A DNA stretch of 33,159 nt, from contig CALZOH010000002.1 in assembly GCA_945827465.1 (NCBI GenBank), positions 1 through 33,159 of the forward strand, written 5' to 3'. Positions 1-7,616 of this stretch are shown piece after piece (within the stretch, counting starts at the first letter, position 1; each line of letters begins with the position of its first letter). The notes below the pieces were generated by a model. The model saw only the letters and a program-made list of their open reading frames with translations. It did not search any database and was not told the origin of the DNA. The DNA is from an uncultured Prevotellaceae bacterium (GTDB lineage Bacteria > Bacteroidota > Bacteroidia > Bacteroidales > Bacteroidaceae). Both the position numbers and the translations under genes were made by a program.

Positions 1-181
1 TTATACTACTATTTTGTTGTAGTCTGACACAGTTTATTTTACACTCTCGTTCAAGTCGTTTTTTGCGCAGTGAACTACTATGCTTGCAAGAACCAATCCT
101 CTTATTTCAACCGAATGGAATACTATTATGTGGTTTACGCTGAAAAGGAATGTCTCCTCTTTGTTTTATAATAGTCAATCG

Positions 182-1315
182 TTATCGCTGGATGAAACGA
201 TAACGATTACCGGGCAATGCCTTAACCAAACCTTTCATCTCCATCTGTAACAAGAGCGTTACCAAAATACCGAGAGGTATTTCCGTTTGCTGCGATATTT
301 CATTCATCGAAAGATTTTCCTGATTTTTTAAAACGTTCACTACTGCCATCTCTTCATCTGTCAAATCAGGAAACAACTCCGCTTGAACAGGATTTGACAA
401 GGCTGTTTGACGCTGTTGTTCGGTGAGCCAACCCATCTCAATGGCCAAGCTCTCTGCATCAGTAACCACTCCGGCTATGTTGTTACGCAATAAGTCTATA
501 CATCCTTGTGAATACTCATCGAATATTCTACCCGGAAAAGCAAAAACTTGTCTGCCGTAACTGGAAGCCAAACGTGCCGTAATGATAGAACCTCCTTTGT
601 GTCCACTTTCAACCACTATCACGGCATCTGCCAAACCAGCCACAATGCGATTTCTCCTAACAAAATTACCTCTATCGGGATTTGTATTGATTGGAAACTC
701 TGTCAGCAATCCACCTTGACCTATCATCGCCTTGGCGGTATCACGATGCGTATATGGATAGATTCTATCTAATCCGTGAGCCAGGACAGCAACCGTTGGT
801 AGTCCTGCATTTAAAGCTGCACGATGGGCACTGATGTCTATACCGTAGGCCAAACCACTCACCACAAGAGAATCAGGAAACAATCGAGCCAAATCAGACA
901 CAAAACGTTGACAAACATCCTTTCCGTACTCAGTAGCATGACGTGTTCCTACTATACTCAACACATGAAGAGCATTTAAGTCAGCATTACCACGATAATA
1001 AAGTACCAAAGGAGCGTCTTCGCACATCTGCAAACGAGAAGGATAACAGGAGTGGGCAAAATCCAACACTTCAATTCCATGTTTTTCACAGAAAATAGCT
1101 TCTTGTTCTGCTTCCTTAACCGCTGCCATAGCCCCTCCATCCAACAAATTAAAAACACGGGGACGAATAGACGAACCATATTCCTTACGCAAATCGGGTA
1201 ACGACTCAAAAAGATAGGTAGCACTTCCTACCAATTTATAAAGCATAAGTGCATTCGAGATTCCAATCCCCTTGATGCGACTCAATGCAATAGCATAGAG
1301 CGTTTCTTTGTTCAT
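182..1315 (-). CDS. dprA: DNA processing protein DprA
   Basis: DprA loads RecA onto incoming single-stranded DNA in natural transformation and is widely kept even in species not known to be competent. The 377-aa product has the normal three-part layout: an N-terminal helical region (about 1-75), the DprA Rossmann core (about 85-295) and a C-terminal winged-helix (DML1-like) segment (about 310-377). Visible core motifs are SIVGTRHATEYG, SGLAYGIDISAH and the basic DNA-binding stretch FVRRNRIVAGLAD, followed by GGSIITARLA. The ATG overlaps the stop of the thioesterase gene by four bases (ATGA), so it is translationally coupled as the last gene of the DUF2851-thioesterase-dprA unit. No terminator is evident downstream. 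Identification is secure; activity in competence is inferred only from the family. Confidence 0.96.
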   Translation of the reverse strand: MNKETLYAIALSRIKGIGISNALMLYKLVGSATYLFESLPDLRKEYGSSIRPRVFNLLDGGAMAAVKEAEQEAIFCEKHGIEVLDFAHSCYPSRLQMCEDAPLVLYYRGNADLNALHVLSIVGTRHATEYGKDVCQRFVSDLARLFPDSLVVSGLAYGIDISAHRAALNAGLPTVAVLAHGLDRIYPYTHRDTAKAMIGQGGLLTEFPINTNPDRGNFVRRNRIVAGLADAVIVVESGHKGGSIITARLASSYGRQVFAFPGRIFDEYSQGCIDLLRNNIAGVVTDAESLAIEMGWLTEQQRQTALSNPVQAELFPDLTDEEMAVVNVLKNQENLSMNEISQQTEIPLGILVTLLLQMEMKGLVKALPGNRYRFIQR

Positions 1316-1722
1316 TCTACAAAGTATTTTCCGAATGCATCATTCAGTTCTTCACAATCAGACAAGCGACCATTCACAATACAAACGGTATCAACCGTAG
1401 CACGAATACACAATTTTTGGTCTTCAGCACGATAGATATCTTGTTCAAACACATATTTAACTCCATCCTTGCGAATATTCAGACAACTGATAAATCGATC
1501 GTCACTTTTTAGTGGAGTTTTAAACGATACCGTAATACGAGCCACCACACAATCAATGCCACGATGATGAAGGTCAATAAAACTGACTCCTTCGGTCAGT
1601 AAAAATTGATGACGCGTGTGCTCCATAAAATGCAGATAATTGGCATTATTCACTATTCCTTGGATGTCGCACTCATAATCGCGTACCATCATTTCTAATT
1701 GAAAGATATATGATTTTTTCAT
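1312..1722 (-). CDS. Acyl-CoA thioesterase, 4HBT/YbgC-FadM-like hotdog protein
   Basis: Single hotdog-fold thioesterase of 136 aa, the usual length for the 4-hydroxybenzoyl-CoA thioesterase superfamily. The N-terminal signature VRDYECDIQGIVNNANYL matches the family pattern D-x-x-G-x-V-N-N-x-x-Y, which carries the catalytic Asp. The frame stays open further upstream, but the ATG chosen (MKKSYIF) overlaps the DUF2851 stop in an ATGA arrangement and places the hotdog motif at the usual distance from the N-terminus. Likely a cytoplasmic hydrolase of short or medium acyl-CoA; the substrate cannot be read from the sequence. It sits between DUF2851 and dprA with four-base overlaps on both sides. Confidence 0.9.
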   Translation of the reverse strand: MKKSYIFQLEMMVRDYECDIQGIVNNANYLHFMEHTRHQFLLTEGVSFIDLHHRGIDCVVARITVSFKTPLKSDDRFISCLNIRKDGVKYVFEQDIYRAEDQKLCIRATVDTVCIVNGRLSDCEELNDAFGKYFVE

Positions 1723-3047
1723 TTTTCCGGTTCTTGTAAAACGTGATAAACATGGGTTTCTTTGAGATACTCCAAGCCCAAACGACAACGCAGACAATCT
1801 TTGCGCTCACAATATTGTTTTCGCAACTGAATAAGTGCCTGACTATCTGAAGCCGTCTCTACATTTAAGCCTACATCCTTCCACATACGAATGATGTAAT
1901 TATTCTCAGCCTTAATGCCTGAAAGAAATTGCAACGCTCTGTCACAATACTCCGTATGGAAACGATGAAAACCATAAGCATAAAGGGCCGGAATGAAGGT
2001 GTTAATTAACAAAGACGATACTGACTCATCACGAAGTGTCTTCAAAGAAGAAGCACTAACGGCTCCAAAAGCATAATGGGTTCTCCAATAAGGAGAAACG
2101 CCCACTTGAAATAGTCGTCGAGCTTCATCGAGGGTTTGGGTTTCAATAACTTTTGAAATGCTTACGTTGCCTTGCACGTACAATTGTGCCAACTGAACAA
2201 TTCGGATATGTGGAAAATTCTGCGGACGCATCCGTAAAAACTTCCACTGATTGCCATTCATAGGCTTCAATGAAAACTTATTGGCCAAGAAATGGTATTC
2301 CGACTTTAATTGATTGAAATATCCTTCTTGCATAGCCTCATCGCGATGATAATCTTGTAACATATCTTCCTGCAACAATCCTGCCTGTCCTAAAAACAAC
2401 GCTTCTATTTGGAAAGCATCATCACGGTGCTTGGCTGCAGCCTGCAATGGTATCCTAAAAGCCCAATCTTCAAAAGCATCACCATTGATACCGAAGCCAA
2501 AACTTCGTGCCAAGGTTACAAACAATGCAGTTTCCCAATCGTCTCCTACTCTATTGGCACGATCTTCAATCTGATGAGTTTTCGTTTCCAGACGCTCTGC
2601 AGCCAAACGGTCTAACCAACTTCTCATCAAGAAAGACGGAACACTTGTTGCATACTGATAACAAAGAGGAAACCTCTCCTCACGCAACAATTCATTATAA
2701 TGTTGCTCTACATAATCCGGAACTGCCAATACCAATTGAGGAACTTCACGGCCTTTAGAGGTTGCAACCGACCTATCACACACTTCAACCACATGAAGTA
2801 TCACATTATCATAGGCCGCATTTTCTTCATGGTGATGATGATACCAATCACTGCTACGAGTGTGCACTTCCACATTACCCACCCACAACTCACCATTCAG
2901 TTTCAGTTTAGCATCAATAAAATCAGGACCGGCATTGTCATTGTGTAAACCGGGCGTAATGACCTCCACCTCTACACCTTCTACTGTTTTTAAAGAACCG
3001 TAAGGATAAAGACGGTGCTGCCACACATAATGAAGCAATCTCTCCAT
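1719..3047 (-). CDS. DUF2851 family protein
   Basis: A 442-aa protein of the DUF2851 family, found almost only in Bacteroidetes and of unknown function. It starts with MERLLHYVWQHRLYP and has the family's conserved segment NAGPDFIDAKLKLNGELWVGNVEVH, quoted here only in part as NAGPDFIDAKL and GNVEVH, which resembles a nuclease-like D-x-E pattern. A Cys cluster (CERKDCLRCRLG) close to the C-terminus could bind metal; this is inference. No signal peptide is visible, so it is probably cytoplasmic. It is the first gene of the unit with the thioesterase and dprA, and its TGA overlaps the thioesterase ATG. Confidence 0.88.
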   Translation of the reverse strand: MERLLHYVWQHRLYPYGSLKTVEGVEVEVITPGLHNDNAGPDFIDAKLKLNGELWVGNVEVHTRSSDWYHHHHEENAAYDNVILHVVEVCDRSVATSKGREVPQLVLAVPDYVEQHYNELLREERFPLCYQYATSVPSFLMRSWLDRLAAERLETKTHQIEDRANRVGDDWETALFVTLARSFGFGINGDAFEDWAFRIPLQAAAKHRDDAFQIEALFLGQAGLLQEDMLQDYHRDEAMQEGYFNQLKSEYHFLANKFSLKPMNGNQWKFLRMRPQNFPHIRIVQLAQLYVQGNVSISKVIETQTLDEARRLFQVGVSPYWRTHYAFGAVSASSLKTLRDESVSSLLINTFIPALYAYGFHRFHTEYCDRALQFLSGIKAENNYIIRMWKDVGLNVETASDSQALIQLRKQYCERKDCLRCRLGLEYLKETHVYHVLQEPEK

Positions 3048-3079
3048 GATACTTGTCTGTTTCGCATTGAGTTGGAACG

Positions 3080-3087
3080 CAAAAATA
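3080..3087 (-). promoter_or_regulatory. Probable promoter -7 element for the DUF2851-thioesterase-dprA unit
   Basis: On the minus strand this reads TATTTTTG, matching the Bacteroidetes -7 consensus TAnnTTTG, about 33 bases upstream of the DUF2851 ATG. The -33 TTTG is not at ideal spacing; the nearest CAAA on the plus strand begins at 3112. Supported mainly by position in a divergent intergenic region. Confidence 0.5.
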
Positions 3088-3204
3088 ACACTTTTTCATT
3101 CAACCCACATACAAAGTTCTTTCAAATCCATTGAATAGCCGCCCTCAATGCTTCAAACACTGCTCCAAACACCTTTATAATAAGGAAAATCACCGCTGTT
3201 GTAG

Positions 3205-3234
3205 TTTGACTTCATTGGTTTTTCATTAACTTTG
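3205..3234 (+). promoter_or_regulatory. Promoter for dapB-lepB-lepB-like unit
   Basis: TTTG at 3205-3208, an 18-base spacer, then TAACTTTG at 3227-3234. This fits the sigma-ABfr type promoter of Bacteroidetes (TTTG, about 19 bases, TAnnTTTG). The dapB ATG is about 20 bases downstream. Confidence 0.7.
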
Positions 3235-3255
3235 CGCACAATAAAAATCAAATAA

Positions 3256-4008
3256 ATGAAGATAGCATTAATTGGATATGGAAAAATGGGACACATGATT
3301 GAAGAAGTGGCTAAAAAAAGAGGTCACGAGATTGTGTGTATCATTGATTATGATAATCAAGAAGATTTCAAGAGTAAAGCATTTGCCAGTGCTGATGTAG
3401 CCATAGAGTTCACCACACCTACCGCAGCTTACGACAACATTTGCAAAGCCTTTGAACAAGATGTAAAAGTCGTAACCGGTTCTACCGGTTGGCAAAAAGA
3501 ACATTCTGAAGACATTCGTTGGTTTTGCCAACACCAAGGACATACATTGTTCTGGAGTAGCAATTTCAGTTTAGGCGTTTACCTTTTCAACAAACTCAAT
3601 GTTTACTTAGCCCAATTGATGAACAATTATTCCGACTACCAAGTTGAAATGGATGAAATTCATCATATCCACAAGTTGGATGCCCCGAGTGGAACAGCCA
3701 TCACATTAGCCGAAGAACTCATCAACCATTATGATAAAAAAACTGAATGGGTAAAAGGTGAATTACACGCTCCCGACGGCTCTGTAAGCGGTAGTCGCGA
3801 AGCAGAACCTCAGCAGTTGGTTATTAATAGTTATCGCCAAGATGAAGTACCCGGCATCCATACCGTCAAATACAATAGTGAATTTGATGAAATATCCATT
3901 ACACACAATGCACATAATCGTGGCGGATTTGCTTTAGGTGCTGTGTTGGCAGCTGAATTTGCAGCTACTCATGAAGGATTGTTGACAATGGATGATCTAT
4001 TCAAATAA
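3256..4008 (+). CDS. dapB: 4-hydroxy-tetrahydrodipicolinate reductase
   Basis: Catalyses the NAD(P)H-dependent reduction step of the diaminopimelate/lysine pathway, feeding peptidoglycan. The 250-aa product has the N-terminal nucleotide-binding GYGKMG motif (residues 7-12) and the catalytic/substrate-binding block EIHHIHKLDAPSGTA, with the family His and Lys. The C-terminal HNRGGFALGAV segment is also typical. The length is that of the short DapB form usual in Bacteroidetes. It starts at the first ATG after the promoter and is followed after 6 bases by lepB, so the two are co-transcribed. Plus-strand base use is C-rich over G-rich, as expected for a gene on the lagging strand left of the putative origin. 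Confidence 0.96.
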   Translation: MKIALIGYGKMGHMIEEVAKKRGHEIVCIIDYDNQEDFKSKAFASADVAIEFTTPTAAYDNICKAFEQDVKVVTGSTGWQKEHSEDIRWFCQHQGHTLFWSSNFSLGVYLFNKLNVYLAQLMNNYSDYQVEMDEIHHIHKLDAPSGTAITLAEELINHYDKKTEWVKGELHAPDGSVSGSREAEPQQLVINSYRQDEVPGIHTVKYNSEFDEISITHNAHNRGGFALGAVLAAEFAATHEGLLTMDDLFK

Positions 4009-4014
4009 AATCTC

Positions 4015-5469
4015 ATGAAAGAACTGACAAACAAGCATTCCATCGGTCAGGCAAGCCGTAAAGACTGGATAAAATTTATCTTTTGGACATTGCTTTATCT
4101 CATTTTTCTGGCTTGGCTTGAAAGCTGGTGGGGAGTGATTGTGATTCCACTGATATTCGACGCCTATATCACACGTTTTATACCTTGGACCTGGTGGCGA
4201 AATAGCAAGAACAAACAAGTCAGACAAATAATGAGTTGGGTCGATGCCATTGTGTTTGCCCTCATTGCCATGTATTTTGTCAATCTCTACTTTTTCCAGA
4301 ACTATGTTATTCCCTCTTCATCTCTGGAAAAGAGCATGCTTACCGGTGATTATTTGTTGGTCAGCAAAATGAGCTATGGTCCACGCATTCCCAATACACC
4401 GGTCCATATGCCGCTCACAGCTCACACCATCCCTCTGCTGAATATCAAGTCGTTTGTTGATTGGCCGCAATGGGATTATCGACGCGTGAAAGGCTTTGGA
4501 GAAGTTCAGCAAAATGATATTGTTGTCTTCAACTATCCTTCAGGTGATACTGTAGCCACTAAAGTACAAGAAGGCGACTATTACTCCATGTGTTATGAAA
4601 TAGGTGAACAGCTCTGTCCATATGATCGCGAAAGCCTTTCTCCCGAACAACGATTTAATTCATACAAAGAACAATACGAGGCTGGACGCAATTACATTAT
4701 TGACAATGCTGATAAATTCGGTAAAATCATCAGTCGACCGGTCGATATGCGCGATAACTATGTAAAACGTTGTGTAGGCATGCCCGGACAATGGCTAAAA
4801 ATACGTGATGGAATTATTTATACCAATAACCATCCCAACAAAACGCCTGACATGGCACAAAAATCCTATATCGTAACATTGAGATATGATTTACCGGAAG
4901 ATTTCTGTAAAGAAAATAACATCACATTTGAAGATCGCATGGATGTTATCAACAATGCAACAACCATTGTACGTCGCATGCCGCTTACTAAAAGTGCTTA
5001 CTACGCCCTTTTAAAGCGTACCGACTTGGTAATATCCATTGAACCCGCTCCGTCAACAGGAGGAACAGCTCTGTATCCACACAATATGCTGACAAGATGG
5101 ACTTGCGATAACTATGGTCCTATTTGGATTCCTAAGAAAGGTCATACCGTACAACTCAGTATTGCTACTTTGCCCATTTATCAACGCCCCATTGAAGTGT
5201 ATGAACACAATCAATTGGAAGTACGTGATGGAAAAATTTTCATCAACGGTATAGAAACCAATCGTTACACCTTCAAAATGGATTATTACTGGATGATGGG
5301 CGATAACCGAGACTATTCGGCCGACTCACGTTTCTGGGGATTTGTTCCCGAAGACCATATTGTTGGTAAACCCATTATTGTTTGGATGTCGCTCAATAAA
5401 GATTACGGATGGTTTGACGGAAAAATTCGTTGGGATCGATTCTTCCGATTAGTTGACAACATCAAATAA
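4015..5469 (+). CDS. lepB: Signal peptidase I, Bacteroidetes long form
   Basis: Membrane serine protease (S26) that removes signal peptides from exported proteins. The 484 aa begin with two hydrophobic stretches (about 19-50 and 72-95) leading into the catalytic box IPSSSLEKSMLTGDYLLVSK. Ser103 occupies the nucleophile position (PSxSxE). The general-base Lys is Lys251 in YVKRCVGMPGQW. Box E is intact near the C-terminus: GDNRDYSADSRFWGFVP. The roughly 150 residues between Ser and Lys form the insertion typical of Bacteroidetes LepB. It follows dapB by 6 bases and precedes a catalytically degenerate paralogue by 13 bases. Confidence 0.95.
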   Translation: MKELTNKHSIGQASRKDWIKFIFWTLLYLIFLAWLESWWGVIVIPLIFDAYITRFIPWTWWRNSKNKQVRQIMSWVDAIVFALIAMYFVNLYFFQNYVIPSSSLEKSMLTGDYLLVSKMSYGPRIPNTPVHMPLTAHTIPLLNIKSFVDWPQWDYRRVKGFGEVQQNDIVVFNYPSGDTVATKVQEGDYYSMCYEIGEQLCPYDRESLSPEQRFNSYKEQYEAGRNYIIDNADKFGKIISRPVDMRDNYVKRCVGMPGQWLKIRDGIIYTNNHPNKTPDMAQKSYIVTLRYDLPEDFCKENNITFEDRMDVINNATTIVRRMPLTKSAYYALLKRTDLVISIEPAPSTGGTALYPHNMLTRWTCDNYGPIWIPKKGHTVQLSIATLPIYQRPIEVYEHNQLEVRDGKIFINGIETNRYTFKMDYYWMMGDNRDYSADSRFWGFVPEDHIVGKPIIVWMSLNKDYGWFDGKIRWDRFFRLVDNIK

Positions 5470-5482
5470 TCATCACTATTGA

Positions 5483-6193
5483 ATGAAATCCTGGTTAAGA
5501 ATTGTGATCACATTCTTCACAGCCATCTTGATTGCATGGTTGACCGGATTTCTGCTGATTTTTCAAACTCTATTAAATAATGACATACCCGAAATGGGTT
5601 TACAAAAAGGCGACCGCATTCTCGTCAACCGATGTGCATACGGAATGCGGTCGCTGATTGAGTTGTTTCATGATTACAATTCACCTAAGCAACTACCCCA
5701 AAATGGTGACCTCATAGCCTTTTACGATCCGTTATCGACAATAAAATCTATCAGTTCACGACCCGTCAACATCGGTAGATGCACTGCCCTACCCGGCGAT
5801 ACGGTTTATTTCACCTGGAAAAACAATAATCATATCTTCAAACACCAGAAATTGGTTATTCCACAAAAAGGAATACCTATCAAAGTAGAACCGTCCAACA
5901 AGATCATACTGGCCAACGCCCTTCATCTTCATGAAAACAAAAATGTTTGTTGGGATTGCGACAGTGTTTTAGTAGTCGACGGAAAGCGTTTAAAATCCGT
6001 ATGTTTTTCTCAAGATTATTTGTGGATTGGAAATACCGAATCTACCACTCTATCATATGATTCACAACTATTCGGACTAATTCCCACCTCTCATGTAGCC
6101 GGTAAAATACTCTGCACAACCTTTTCATTCGATAGCGAACAACCCTTTTACCGTTCACTACGTTTAAATCGCTGCTTTATTCCACTTCATTAA
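5483..6193 (+). CDS. LepB-like S26 paralogue lacking catalytic Ser and Lys (predicted pseudoenzyme)
   Basis: A 236-aa membrane-anchored protein with one N-terminal transmembrane helix (about 6-30). It is recognisably built on the signal peptidase I fold: KGDRILVNRCAYG matches the segment after the catalytic Ser, RCTALPGDTVYF matches the segment after the catalytic Lys, and a WIGN...SYDSQLFGLIP block matches box E. The key residues are changed. Where lepB has IPSSSLEKS, this gene has NDIPEMGLQ with no serine. Where lepB has YVKRC, it has NIGRC, with Gly98 replacing Lys. The GDNRD motif of box E is lost. The frame is intact over its whole length and it is co-transcribed with lepB, so it is a maintained gene, perhaps a partner or regulator of LepB. 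That role is inference. Confidence 0.8.
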   Translation: MKSWLRIVITFFTAILIAWLTGFLLIFQTLLNNDIPEMGLQKGDRILVNRCAYGMRSLIELFHDYNSPKQLPQNGDLIAFYDPLSTIKSISSRPVNIGRCTALPGDTVYFTWKNNNHIFKHQKLVIPQKGIPIKVEPSNKIILANALHLHENKNVCWDCDSVLVVDGKRLKSVCFSQDYLWIGNTESTTLSYDSQLFGLIPTSHVAGKILCTTFSFDSEQPFYRSLRLNRCFIPLH

Positions 6194-6217
6194 TCCACAA
6201 TAATAATATAAAAATTA

Positions 6218-6252
6218 AGTGCTTGTAACATCATATAATTATTACAAGCACT
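6218..6252. terminator. Bidirectional terminator between the lepB-like gene and iron alcohol dehydrogenase
   Basis: Inverted repeat AGTGCTTGTAA / TTACAAGCACT with 11-bp perfect arms and a 13-base AT-rich loop, lying between two converging genes. An A run lies on its left side (T run on the minus strand). Confidence 0.75.
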
Positions 6253-6279
6253 CAACTAATAAGTAAGCATCAACCAAAA

Positions 6280-7452
6280 TTATTTGGCCAACTCATAAAT
6301 TTCACGTGTTGCTCTGCGATCTAATTGAACATAATTACCTATGAATTCACCTTTATCCTCATGTAACTTATACACTAATTTGTCAATATCGGGATTTTCT
6401 ATGCCTAATTCTCTAAATGAAGTAGGTAAACCGATGGACTTGAGAAATTTTTTGTAAGCAAATACACCTTCAACCGTCATCATGCGCAAATCTTTGCGCT
6501 TTTCAACATTCCACACCCTTTCGGCAAACTGTGCAACTTTTTCGGGACGATGATTAGACACCCAATTTAACCAGGCAGGTTGAATGACTGCCAAACCGGC
6601 ACCATGAGTGACACCATAAACAGCACTTACTTCATGCTCTAAGAAATGACTGGCCCAATCTTCCTCACGTCCTACACCACACAATCCATTATGTGCTATA
6701 GTAGCAGCCCACATAATATTGGCACGTACTTCATAGTTTGACGGATCAAGCATCACTTTATGGGCTTCTTGAATAATGGCTTTGAGAGTACCTTCACATA
6801 GTCGGTCAGTAAGTTCTACATCAGTTGTATTCGTGAAATATCTCTCCATAATATGACTCATCATATCGGCAATACCGCAAGCAGTTTGCCAAGGACTCAA
6901 ACTAATGGTCAATTCCGGATTCATGATTGAAAACTTAGGACGCAACTCTCTGTCAGTACGAATACTCAACTTATGTAAACCATCACGCTTTGTAATAACA
7001 CTATTGCCGGAAGCTTCACTACCTGCTGCAGGAATTGTAAGAACCACACCTATAGGCAATGCTTGCTTCACACGTGCTGTTCCCTGAAAGAAATCCCAAA
7101 AATCACCTTCATAAGGTACACCAGCTGCTATGGCTTTAGCGGTATCGATTACAGAACCTCCACCAACAGCAATCATAAAGTCAACATGATAGGTACGAGC
7201 AATCTCTATACCTTCATATACTTTATCATCCGTTGGGTTAGGCGCAATATCTCCAATTTTATAACACATAATACCTTCGTTCATCAAAGAGTCTTCAACA
7301 CGCTGAAGCAATCCACTCTTCACCGCATGACCTTTCCCGTAAACAATTAGTACTTTATTCGCACCATATTTAGTAGCTAATGAACCTACTTTGTTTTCAG
7401 TACCTTTACCAAAAACAAATTCTGTTGGACTAATAAAAACAAAATTATTCAT
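6280..7452 (-). CDS. Iron-containing alcohol dehydrogenase, YqhD/butanol dehydrogenase type
   Basis: A 390-aa cytoplasmic oxidoreductase that interconverts aldehydes and alcohols with NAD(P)H. GGGSVIDTAKA (97-107) is the dinucleotide-binding motif. Metal ligands are visible as Asp196 and His200 (ADMMSH), His269 (ASHFLEHE) and His283 (VTHGAG); the spacing matches E. coli YqhD. The frame is open upstream to 7479, but a promoter -7 element sits at 7477-7484 within that extension, so the ATG at 7452 (MNNFVFISPT) is the better start. Probably monocistronic. The physiological substrate is unknown; a role in detoxifying aldehydes or disposing of redox equivalents is the usual inference. Confidence 0.92.
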   Translation of the reverse strand: MNNFVFISPTEFVFGKGTENKVGSLATKYGANKVLIVYGKGHAVKSGLLQRVEDSLMNEGIMCYKIGDIAPNPTDDKVYEGIEIARTYHVDFMIAVGGGSVIDTAKAIAAGVPYEGDFWDFFQGTARVKQALPIGVVLTIPAAGSEASGNSVITKRDGLHKLSIRTDRELRPKFSIMNPELTISLSPWQTACGIADMMSHIMERYFTNTTDVELTDRLCEGTLKAIIQEAHKVMLDPSNYEVRANIMWAATIAHNGLCGVGREEDWASHFLEHEVSAVYGVTHGAGLAVIQPAWLNWVSNHRPEKVAQFAERVWNVEKRKDLRMMTVEGVFAYKKFLKSIGLPTSFRELGIENPDIDKLVYKLHEDKGEFIGNYVQLDRRATREIYELAK

Positions 7453-7476
7453 CGATCTTTTCTTGTATGAGGAATG

Positions 7477-7484
7477 CAAATATA
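7477..7484 (-). promoter_or_regulatory. Promoter -7 element for the iron alcohol dehydrogenase
   Basis: Reads TATATTTG on the minus strand (TAnnTTTG), about 25 bases before the ATG at 7452. A TTTC at the -33 position is a weak match. It helps decide the downstream start codon. Confidence 0.6.
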
Positions 7485-7616
7485 ATTGTTTCTTTCAGTC
7501 CGTCAGAAAATAGTTCTTTAAATGAACTTAATTCCACTTTTCTTTTACATAAATCTCCGAAAAACAACCTTCGGTATATAATAACTTACTGCTTCTTTGT
7601 TACAGCATGTAGATTG

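Noticed and set aside
1-181. Possible end of another minus-strand gene or mobile element fragment downstream of dprA
   Set aside because: Several frames give only short, stop-interrupted peptides; nothing recognisable and no RNA fold was seen.
5483-6193. Second functional signal peptidase
   Set aside because: Both catalytic residues and the GDNRD motif are missing when aligned to the neighbouring lepB.
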